Origin: CAWHOW01 sp050013795
GTDB lineage: Bacteria > Bacteroidota > Bacteroidia > Bacteroidales > CG2-30-32-10
Direction: 5' to 3'
DNA length: 5,854 nt
NCBI GenBank assembly: GCA_050013795.1
Contig: JBEKEO010000199.1
Coordinates: 1 to 5,854 of the forward strand
The notes under the pieces were generated by a model. It was given only the letters and a program-made list of their open reading frames with translations. It was not told the origin of the DNA and did no database searches. Shown here piece by piece: positions 1 through 5,164 of this stretch (position 1 is its first letter; each line of letters starts with the position of its first letter). The position numbers and the translations under genes were made by a program.

Positions 1-1
1 A

Positions 2-55
2 ATTAAAGCGAAAGAATTTTATAAGAAAGCAAATAATGTGAATGGTAAAAAATAA
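2..55 (+). CDS. C-terminal end of an upstream gene, probably a TPR-type protein (partial)
   Basis: An open frame enters from the left edge and ends at TAA 53-55. It reads IKAKEFYKKANNVNGKK. The lysine- and alanine-rich helical tail resembles the last helix of a TPR protein. It also resembles the end of the next gene (KAEQCKAKAIELQKVGSK), so the upstream gene may be a related TPR or TMTC-like protein arranged in tandem. Only 17 codons are visible, so the assignment is inference. The gap to the next start codon is 27 bases, which is compatible with one transcript. Confidence 0.5.
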   Translation: MKAKEFYKKANNVNGKK

Positions 56-63
56 TACTTTTG
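56..63 (+). promoter_or_regulatory. Possible Bacteroidota -7 element (TACTTTTG)
   Basis: TACTTTTG matches the Bacteroidota -7 consensus TAnnTTTG exactly. It lies just after the stop codon of the upstream gene and about 20 bases before the ATG at 83. No clear TTG -33 box is seen at the usual distance, and the neighbouring gene is close enough for read-through, so this may be a chance match. Confidence 0.2.
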
Positions 64-82
64 ATTTTTGAAAGTTTTCTAA

Positions 83-2242
83 ATGGCAAAAGCAAAGTAC
101 AATAAGAATGTTCAACCCCAAAAGAACACTGCCAAGCCACAGGCTGAAAAGGTGCAACAACCTGCGCTCACTGTTGCAAAAAGCAGCGTAAACCTGCCTG
201 CATACCTGTTGTTTGGCTTTGCATTTCTGTTGTATGCCAATTCGCTTTTCAATCAATACGCCCTTGATGACAGATTAATGATAACGGAGAACTCTTTTAC
301 CAAAAAAGGTTTCTCAGGTATCAAGGATATTCTCACCACTGATTCATTTGTTGGGTTTTTTGGAAGGCAGAAAAACCTGGTTGCCGGTGGCAGGTATCGT
401 CCGTTGTCGCATATTACGTTTGCCATGGAGTATGGGGTGCTTGGATTTAACCCCTTTGTCGGGCATTTGATTAATGTATTGATGTATGCTTTTTCGTGCC
501 TGTTGGTTTACAAAGTGCTTAAAATGCTTTTTCCGCCCGGCAAGAAACCATTTTACCTTACCCTTCCTTTTATTGCTACAGCGCTGTTTATTGCTCACCC
601 TCTTCACACCGAAGCTATAGATTGTGTAAAAGGAAGAGATGAAATTATGAGCCTTTTGGGCTCATTCGGGGCACTTTACTACATTATAAAATATGTTCAG
701 AATTCAAAACCCTTGAATTTGCTGTGGGCTACAATAGTCTTCTTCCTCGGTTTGATGTCAAAGGAGAATGCCATTACATTTGTGGTGGTTGTTCCGCTTA
801 CGCTTTATTTTTTCACTAAATCCACTGCAAAGAAAACGATCATTTCAACTGCATGCCTGCTTGCCGCCTCAGTTGCTTTTATTATAATACGCACTGTATG
901 TTTGGGCTCTTTACTGAATTCCGATATCAGCCTTGAATTGCTCAACAATCCTTTCCTTGACGCAACAGTTGCTCAAAAGTATGCCACTATTTTGCTCACT
1001 TGGGGAAAGTTTTTAATTCTTCTTGTTTTCCCGCATCCCTTAACTCACGATTATTATCCAAAGCAAATACCCATTATAGGCTTTGGCGATATACGCGCCA
1101 TACTTCCTTTTTTACTTTACCTGGCAATGTTTGCCTACGCTTTATGGCGTTTCAAAAAGAAGGAAATAATTGCCTATTGCATACTGTTTTATGGCATTAC
1201 CTTTTCCATTCAGTCCAACCTTGTTTTCCCGATAGGAACATTTATGAACGAACGTTTCATGTTCATCCCTTTGCTTGGCTTTTGCATTATAATAGCCTAT
1301 CTGTTCACCGAAAAAGTTACCAGGCGCTTTGGTGCCACTGCTTCGAGAAATGCTGTGATTTATGTAGTTGGGGGTATCCTTTTACTTTATTCCGTTAAAA
1401 CCATTGCACGCAACCCTGTATGGTACGACGATTACACCTTGTTCACCACCGATGTGAAAACTTCCGCCAACAGCGCCAAGTGCAATGTTTCGGCCGGAGG
1501 GCAAACCCTTGAACGTTCGGAGAAAGAACCCGACCAGATGAAAAAGAAAAAAATGATTGCCGATGCTATTGCATGGCTTAACAAGGGAATTTCGATACAT
1601 CCTAAATATGTTGCAGGCTGGCTGCTGCTTGGCAAAGCCATGATTGACCTTGAAGATTATAAAGCCTCGAGGCAATATTACGAAACTGCTTTACAGATAA
1701 GTCCCGGGCAGAAAGAAGCGCTTAACAACTGGTTATATTGTGCACAGGTTAGCGCAAAGAATAAGGACTACAGCGAAGCTGAGATAAGTTACCGAAAGCT
1801 TATACAGTACCAGCCCGAAAATAACGATTTGTGGGTAGGACTGGCAGGCGTTTACGAATATATTTCAAAGATCGATTCTGTAATTGTTATTATGAACCGA
1901 CTGCTTGCAAAGAATCCTAACAATGCAGCAGCACTTAGCAAGATTGGAGAAATGTATGGCAAGTATTATAACAATCTTGATAAATCCATTGAATACTTAA
2001 TGAAAGCTTATGCCATTTCACCCACCGATGCATCGCTGCTCGAAAACCTTGGCGTTGCTTACGGGCTGAAAAAAGATTTTGCCAAGTCTATCGAGTTCTT
2101 TAATAAGGCGCTGGCTGCTAAACCCGATAACCCACAGGTATATATGAACCTTGCCGGCTCGTATGCCAACCTGGGCGACAAGCAAAAAGCCGAACAATGC
2201 AAGGCTAAAGCTATTGAACTGCAAAAGGTAGGAAGCAAATAA
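83..2242 (+). CDS. TMTC/PMT-like multi-spanning glycosyltransferase-family membrane protein with C-terminal TPR repeats
   Basis: The 719-residue protein has two halves. Residues 1-36 are a Lys/Gln-rich, probably cytoplasmic tail. About 11 hydrophobic segments follow between residues 38 and 440. The segment after TM1 carries an acidic pair, LDD (61-63), where GT-C enzymes such as PMT/TMTC keep catalytic acidic residues. Further TMTC-like motifs are YRPLSH (105-110), HPLHTEAI (172-179) followed by GRDE (184-187), SKENA (226-230), NERFMF (389-394) and NPVWYDDYTLF (444-454). Residues about 493-716 hold five or six TPR units, for example AWLNKGISIHP, SLLENLGVAYGLKKDFAKSIEFFNKALAAKPDN and the final VYMNLAGSYANLGD block. 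Animal TMTC proteins O-mannosylate cadherins. The bacterial substrate is unknown, and lipid-linked sugar transfer to periplasmic or surface proteins is only inferred. The start at 83 has no Shine-Dalgarno sequence, as is usual in Bacteroidota. The gene is intact and may be co-transcribed with the upstream partial gene. Confidence 0.85.
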   Translation: MAKAKYNKNVQPQKNTAKPQAEKVQQPALTVAKSSVNLPAYLLFGFAFLLYANSLFNQYALDDRLMITENSFTKKGFSGIKDILTTDSFVGFFGRQKNLVAGGRYRPLSHITFAMEYGVLGFNPFVGHLINVLMYAFSCLLVYKVLKMLFPPGKKPFYLTLPFIATALFIAHPLHTEAIDCVKGRDEIMSLLGSFGALYYIIKYVQNSKPLNLLWATIVFFLGLMSKENAITFVVVVPLTLYFFTKSTAKKTIISTACLLAASVAFIIIRTVCLGSLLNSDISLELLNNPFLDATVAQKYATILLTWGKFLILLVFPHPLTHDYYPKQIPIIGFGDIRAILPFLLYLAMFAYALWRFKKKEIIAYCILFYGITFSIQSNLVFPIGTFMNERFMFIPLLGFCIIIAYLFTEKVTRRFGATASRNAVIYVVGGILLLYSVKTIARNPVWYDDYTLFTTDVKTSANSAKCNVSAGGQTLERSEKEPDQMKKKKMIADAIAWLNKGISIHPKYVAGWLLLGKAMIDLEDYKASRQYYETALQISPGQKEALNNWLYCAQVSAKNKDYSEAEISYRKLIQYQPENNDLWVGLAGVYEYISKIDSVIVIMNRLLAKNPNNAAALSKIGEMYGKYYNNLDKSIEYLMKAYAISPTDASLLENLGVAYGLKKDFAKSIEFFNKALAAKPDNPQVYMNLAGSYANLGDKQKAEQCKAKAIELQKVGSK

Positions 2243-2260
2243 AATAATTGAGGCAGCTAA

Positions 2261-2283
2261 AGTTGAATGTTTTTAATTCAACT
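2261..2283 (+). terminator. AT-rich hairpin just after the TMTC-like gene, candidate terminator
   Basis: AGTTGAAT (2261-2268) pairs perfectly with ATTCAACT (2276-2283) around a 7-base loop, GTTTTTA. It begins 18 bases after the stop codon of the upstream gene. The stem is weak (mostly A-T) and has no clean U-tract after it, so it may instead be part of the heptamer-like repeat that follows. Confidence 0.3.
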
Positions 2284-2291
2284 GATTAATT

Positions 2292-2312
2292 GTTCAAGGT
2301 TCAATGTTGATG
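2292..2312. repeat. Short run of three heptamers (GTTCAAG type)
   Basis: Three consecutive 7-base units start with GTT: GTTCAAG, GTTCAAT and GTTGATG. The preceding hairpin contains the related word GTTGAAT and its complement ATTCAAC. The run is short, but the 7-bp period matches clearer arrays elsewhere in the window. Confidence 0.4.
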
Positions 2313-2318
2313 TTTTCT

Positions 2319-2406
2319 GACTCACCCCCAGCCCCTCTCTGCGGGCAAAGAGGGGAGCCTCATAAGTCCCTTCTTTACTTGTAGAGAAGGGATTTAGGGA
2401 TGAGTC
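2319..2406. repeat. 88-bp palindromic intergenic element with two internal hairpins (MITE-like or REP-like)
   Basis: The ends are inverted repeats. GACTCACCCCCAGCCCC (2319-2335) mirrors the right end, which reads from the other strand as GACTCATCCCTAAATCCC. Inside are two nested hairpins: CCCCTCT 2332-2338 with AGAGGGG 2349-2355, and TCCCTTCT 2367-2374 with AGAAGGGA 2385-2392. It contains no coding sequence. It sits between two convergent genes, 37 bases past the stop codon of the propeller gene, so transcripts from both sides could fold there and it may act as a two-way terminator. Elements of the form CTCACCCC...CCCCTCTC are, from general knowledge, common dispersed repeats in Bacteroidota. 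Family membership was not checked by search. Confidence 0.7.
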
Positions 2407-2443
2407 TAAAAATAAATTATTCTTTTATTTACTTTATAACTTT

Positions 2444-3676
2444 CTACTCTTTTACAAACTTCCTCACTTCTATTCCTTTTCCCGTTTTAACTTCCACCAC
2501 ATACACTCCGCCGGGGAATGATGAGTTATTGCTTACGTCAATGGTAATCGGTGAACGGTTATCGGTAACCGGTAAACTGTATATTTTCTCTCCAAGCAAA
2601 TTATATATATCAATACTGTTTACTGATAACTGATTACTGATTACCTTTATTTCATCGCTTGCGGGATTAGGATAAACCTCAATATTTGACGATAACATGC
2701 TTTGTGGGGCAATACCTGTGCCATAAGTGGAAATAAAATTCCCGAATGCAACTGGACAAATACCAACAGAAATTATATCTGAAACATTATCGTTAACGGT
2801 GTTTATTACATTTACTGTTTCATTACCATTATTTGCAACATAAACTTTGCTTCCATCGGGGCTTACAGATATACCATAAGGACCATCATCAACTGCAATT
2901 TTAGCCGACAGGACATTTGTAGAGGTGTTTATTATATCTACAGTATCAGCATAATTACATGCAACATATACTTTTTTCCCATCGGGGCTTACAGCTATTC
3001 CATATGGATATGAAGAAACGGGAATTATTGCCGTAACTGTATCGGTAGCACAGTTTATTACACTTACTGCATTAGAAACTTCATTTGCAACATAAATCAT
3101 ACTTCCATCGGGACTTACACATACACCATTAGGAGAAGCACCAACTGTAATTGTTGCTGAAACAGTATCAGTAGCTGTAGTTATTACACTAACTGTATTA
3201 GAACTAAAATTCGCAACATATACCCTACCACCATCAGGGCTCACAGATACACCTTCTGGATAAATACCCACTTTAATTGAATCTATAACAGAATTGGTAG
3301 CTGTGTTTATTACACTGACTGTATAAGAACCACTATTTGTTACATAAGCTTTACTTCCATCAGAGCTCACAGAAATACCGATGGGAGCAGAACCAACTCT
3401 AATTGTAGCAATAACAGAATTGGTAGCAGTGTTTATTACACTTATTGTATTTGCATCCCTATTCGCATTAAATACCTTATTTCCATCGGGACTTACTGAT
3501 ATGCCTACAGGAGTATTGCCAACTGCAATTGTAGTAGTAACAGTGCTTGTTGCAACATTAATAACGGATACAGTATTATCAGTGGCATTCGTTATATATG
3601 CAGTTTGAGCAATGCCGTTGAAAGTGAAAAGTGAAAGGCTGAGTGTAAAAAGAGAGATAAAGTATATCTTCTTCAT
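2444..3676 (-). CDS. Secreted seven-bladed YVTN-type beta-propeller protein with T9SS C-terminal sorting domain
   Basis: The 410-residue protein has three parts. Residues 1-23 are a signal peptide with a likely cut after GIA, leaving Q24 as the mature N-terminus. Residues about 26-317 form a propeller with an exact 42-residue period. The strand motif TVSVIN recurs at residues 35, 77, 119, 161, 203, 245 and 287, and V-S-P-D-G turns recur at 61, 103 (VSSDG), 145, 187, 229 and 271. The seventh turn is degenerate (ICPVAFGNFIST, 306-317), and the N-terminal AYITNATDN probably closes the ring. Residues about 331-410 are a type A Por sorting domain, with EVYPNPASDEIKV, DIYNLLGEKIY and PGGVYVVEVKTGKG followed by the final RKFVKE. 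Such proteins cross the outer membrane by type IX secretion and the tail is normally removed. The ligand or enzymatic role is unknown; YVTN propellers usually act as binding or scaffold modules. The start codon gives a canonical signal peptide. The gene runs convergent to the TMTC-like gene. Confidence 0.9.
   Translation of the reverse strand: MKKIYFISLFTLSLSLFTFNGIAQTAYITNATDNTVSVINVATSTVTTTIAVGNTPVGISVSPDGNKVFNANRDANTISVINTATNSVIATIRVGSAPIGISVSSDGSKAYVTNSGSYTVSVINTATNSVIDSIKVGIYPEGVSVSPDGGRVYVANFSSNTVSVITTATDTVSATITVGASPNGVCVSPDGSMIYVANEVSNAVSVINCATDTVTAIIPVSSYPYGIAVSPDGKKVYVACNYADTVDIINTSTNVLSAKIAVDDGPYGISVSPDGSKVYVANNGNETVNVINTVNDNVSDIISVGICPVAFGNFISTYGTGIAPQSMLSSNIEVYPNPASDEIKVISNQLSVNSIDIYNLLGEKIYSLPVTDNRSPITIDVSNNSSFPGGVYVVEVKTGKGIEVRKFVKE
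2543..2645. repeat. Heptamer-repeat inverted pair inside the sorting-domain coding sequence
   Basis: The left arm, 2543-2577, is five GGTNANC heptamers beginning GGTAATC, GGTGAAC. The right arm, 2616-2643, is four CTGNTNA-type heptamers ending with two copies of CTGATTA. Read on the minus strand, the right arm begins GGTAATC, AGTAATC. Comparing the first four heptamers of each arm, 22 of 28 bases agree, so the arms are imperfect inverted repeats around a loop of about 40 bases. The arms encode residues 367-378 (SLPVTDNRSPIT) and 344-355 (KVISNQLSVNSI). The loop encodes the conserved DIYNLLGEKIY core. The reading frame remains open throughout. Confidence 0.7.
2726..3601 (-). repeat. Tandem 126-bp coding repeats of the propeller blades
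   Basis: Seven copies of a 42-codon unit lie head to tail without any insertion or deletion of codons. DNA similarity is visible as well as protein similarity: GTGTTTATTACACT recurs in neighbouring units on the + strand, as does CCATCGGGGCTTACAG or a close variant. The copies near the N-terminus (residues 77-160) are the most alike, which suggests recent duplication or gene conversion. The last unit is the most diverged. Confidence 0.85.
3623..3643. repeat. Heptamer repeat inside the signal-peptide coding sequence (AGTGAAA x2)
   Basis: Two perfect, adjacent AGTGAAA units (3623-3629 and 3630-3636) are followed by a diverged one, GGCTGAG. On the coding strand they give the hydrophobic core LSLSLFT at residues 12-18 of the signal peptide. 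The run is short and may be chance, but its 7-bp period matches other arrays in the window. Confidence 0.4.
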
Positions 3677-3696
3677 AGCTTTTGCTTTTAATTACG

Positions 3697-3726
3697 TAAA
3701 ATTAATACTTTTCCTGCATTATTCAA
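3697..3726 (-). promoter_or_regulatory. Candidate promoter of the propeller gene
   Basis: On the minus strand, TTG (3724-3726) is followed after exactly 19 bases by TAATTTTA (3697-3704). This resembles the Bacteroidota layout of TTG, 19-21 bases, then TAnnTTTG, with one mismatch in the -7 box. It would give a leader of roughly 15 bases before the ATG ending at 3676. No Shine-Dalgarno sequence is seen. Confidence 0.35.
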
Positions 3727-3844
3727 TGGCAATTCCTTCAATTTTATTAAATAAATGATGGTTTTTATTAAACGGGCTTAAATAATCATTAGGGTAAAAC
3801 AACTCATTTTAAGCGAATTTGCATTTTGCAAGAGCAAATTTATT

Positions 3845-4117
3845 AAGGATGGTGCGTACTCAATCAAGGTACGTGCGCATTCAATGAAGGTACGTAAGTA
3901 TTCAATGAAGGTACGTACTTATTCAGTCAAGGTAGGTACGTATTCAACTAAAGTAGGTGTGTATTCAATCAAGGAAGGTACGTATTTAATCAAGGGAGGT
4001 ACGTATTCAATTAAGGTAAGTGCGTATTCAATCAAGGGAGGCACGTTATTCATCAAATGCAGTTCAATCGCTAACAAGAGAAGTACTGTTTTTATCAAAT
4101 GCAGTTCAATTGTTGAT
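3845..4117. repeat. 21-bp tandem repeat array, about 13 contiguous units
   Basis: Ten clear units of exactly 21 bases start at 3845, 3866, 3887, 3908, 3929, 3950, 3971, 3992, 4013 and 4034. Each begins AAG (AAA in one) and most contain a core close to GGTACGTATTCAATC. Three more diverged units start at 4055, 4076 and 4097 and keep the same register. The first and third of these share ATCAAATGCAGTTCAAT, exactly 42 bases apart (4052-4068 and 4094-4110). Units are contiguous, without spacers. Many contain the self-complementary TACGTA, and one contains GTACGTAC. Because 21 is a multiple of three, the plus-strand frames stay open. One frame reads a heptapeptide such as KVGTYSI and ends at TGA 4163-4165. 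The period is two turns of B-DNA. Function is unknown: protein-binding array, drifting satellite or repetitive peptide are all possible. Confidence 0.9.
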
Positions 4118-4284
4118 AATAATGCTTACATCCTTCACGATTTTTATATTACAAACAAGAAATGAAGCAGTGTAATTATTAAAATTGTCGGCATTATTAA
4201 TAAATTCATTCATGTAATATTGATGTTTTGCATGAAACAACATTTATTGCTTACCATTTTTCAATATGTTTTTGTATATTTTCT

Positions 4285-4292
4285 TAAATTTG
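4285..4292 (+). promoter_or_regulatory. Candidate -7 promoter element of the lipoprotein gene
   Basis: TAAATTTG matches the Bacteroidota TAnnTTTG element exactly and lies 27 bases before the ATG at 4320, in very AT-rich DNA. A TTTG at 4271-4274 is too close to serve as a standard -33 box, so only the -7 element is supported. Expected leader length is about 20 bases. Confidence 0.45.
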
Positions 4293-4319
4293 TAAATATT
4301 TCAAATAAAACTGAAACCC

Positions 4320-5015
4320 ATGAAAAGAATTTCAGCACTGCTATCCGCAGCATTATTGCTTTTGCTTATTTCCTGCGCATCGAACGAAACAGCCAATTCG
4401 GATGCCGTTAAGCAAAGCGAAATATACCAAAGTTACACGCTTACATATGATGAAGGCGATATGGAACTGTCGGCTTCAGCATTTTTCCGTTTTGGAGGGG
4501 CCAACGGCACTACCCTGAATCTGGTAAAGCCAAGCAGTGTTACATTTAACGGCAAGAAGATGGATGCAGGAAACAATATTTTTTCAGGCACATTTTATGA
4601 AATCAATCAGCAGGTGCCTCCTTCAAAAACCTATAATTTTATTTTTACCGATTGTGATAACAAAACATATACTAATACGGTTTCACTTTACCCGTTCAAA
4701 TTAGATGAATACCCTGCAATCATTAAAAAAACCGAAGGCGTTAAATTGAAATGGGTGGGAGCCCCTTTACAGAAAGATGAGAGAATGGAGGTAATGATGG
4801 AAGGCAGTGAGAAATCGTTCTGTAATGCCACTTCATACGAAGCGGGAGCTAACATTATTGTTATTACTCCCGATAATCTGAAAGATATGAAACCGGGCGA
4901 TGCCACTATTGAGCTAAAACGCGTTGAATACACAAGCCTTAAAGAAGCAACTCACCTGGGCGGCGGACTAACTGTTACTTATGTGGCAAAAAGGGTTTCG
5001 GTAAAGGTTGAATAA
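4320..5015 (+). CDS. Predicted lipoprotein of unknown function
   Basis: The 231-residue protein starts with a classic lipoprotein signal: MKR, a leucine-rich core and the lipobox LISC with the lipidated cysteine at residue 19. The mature part begins ASNETANSD, a flexible polar linker. No enzyme motif is recognised. From about residue 37 onward it alternates short hydrophobic and polar stretches typical of beta-sandwich folds. Two halves may be distinguished: about 37-125 (YTLTYDEGDMELSASAFFRF through YTNTVSLYPF) and about 138-231 (GVKLKWVGAPL through VSVKVE). Two more cysteines, C112 and C168, are present. The protein is probably anchored at the outer membrane, with the side unknown. An Ig-like or adhesin-like accessory role is only a guess. 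The gene stands alone, divergent from the propeller gene and convergent with the holin-like gene. The start is fixed by the signal sequence; there is no Shine-Dalgarno motif. Confidence 0.85.
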   Translation: MKRISALLSAALLLLLISCASNETANSDAVKQSEIYQSYTLTYDEGDMELSASAFFRFGGANGTTLNLVKPSSVTFNGKKMDAGNNIFSGTFYEINQQVPPSKTYNFIFTDCDNKTYTNTVSLYPFKLDEYPAIIKKTEGVKLKWVGAPLQKDERMEVMMEGSEKSFCNATSYEAGANIIVITPDNLKDMKPGDATIELKRVEYTSLKEATHLGGGLTVTYVAKRVSVKVE

Positions 5016-5018
5016 ATT

Positions 5019-5053
5019 AGTCGGCAGTCTGCAGTCCACAGTTGGCAGTCTGC
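5019..5053. repeat. Heptamer array, five units (AGTCTGC type)
   Basis: Five contiguous 7-base units begin 4 bases after the lipoprotein stop codon. All start with AGT and most end in GC. The first two are AGTCGGC and AGTCTGC, and the fifth is again AGTCTGC. The 11-mer GGCAGTCTGCA therefore occurs twice, 21 bases apart (5023-5033 and 5044-5054). It contains partly self-complementary GCAGTCTGC-like words. It is non-coding. Confidence 0.75.
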
Positions 5054-5067
5054 AAACATTTTAATTT

Positions 5068-5105
5068 CTCTGTGTAGCTCTGTGATAATCTCTGTGGACT
5101 CTGTG
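5068..5105. repeat. CTCTGTG degenerate direct repeat, four copies
   Basis: CTCTGTG occurs exactly at 5068-5074, 5078-5084, 5090-5096 and 5099-5105, separated by spacers of 3, 5 and 2 bases. It follows the heptamer array directly in the gap between convergent genes. From general knowledge, CTCTGTG-rich runs of this kind recur between genes in many Bacteroidota genomes; no search was run. Function is unknown. Confidence 0.7.
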
Positions 5106-5129
5106 TTAGGAAGAACAACACGTTCAATT

Positions 5130-5153
5130 TTCGCAGAAATAAAAACCTGCGAA
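5130..5153. terminator. Hairpin between convergent genes, candidate bidirectional terminator
   Basis: TTCGCAG (5130-5136) pairs perfectly with CTGCGAA (5147-5153) around a 10-base A-rich loop. It lies 11 bases beyond the stop codon of the minus-strand holin-like gene and about 115 bases beyond the lipoprotein stop. The stem is reasonably GC-rich, but neither strand has a strong U-tract after it, so termination is plausible and unproven. Confidence 0.4.
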
Positions 5154-5164
5154 CCAATAGAGAT

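Larger units (their letters stand above)
3677..4319. other. Divergent intergenic region between the propeller and lipoprotein genes
   Basis: These 643 bases separate two divergently transcribed genes. They hold a candidate minus-strand promoter at the left, a small hairpin near 3816-3840 (AATTTGC with GCAAATT), the 21-bp tandem array, and an AT-rich stretch with a candidate plus-strand promoter at the right. No tRNA, and no protein with recognisable homology, is seen. The only long reading frames are those forced open by the 21-bp repeat. Confidence 0.7.

Noticed and set aside
1000..1398. Plus-strand frame of 132 codons inside the TMTC-like gene
   Set aside because: It lies entirely within a well-supported gene in a different frame; its Cys/His/Phe-rich composition is typical of an out-of-frame reading.
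2319..2406. Complete insertion sequence
   Set aside because: The element is only 88 bp and has no transposase; at most it is a non-autonomous palindromic repeat.
3381..3608. Plus-strand reading frame opposite the propeller gene
   Set aside because: It is a by-product of the regular 126-bp coding repeat on the other strand.
3816..3840. Terminator or riboswitch hairpin before the 21-bp array (AATTTGC with GCAAATT)
   Set aside because: The stem is short and AT-rich, has a competing 5-bp alternative pairing (TTTGC with GCAAA) and no gene ends nearby.
3845..4117. CRISPR array
   Set aside because: Units are contiguous with no unique spacers, vary in sequence and have no cas genes nearby.
4220..4411. 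63-codon plus-strand reading frame before and into the lipoprotein gene
   Set aside because: It runs through the candidate promoter and overlaps the lipoprotein signal-peptide codons in another frame. The peptide has no recognisable features, and the lipobox of the other frame is far stronger evidence.
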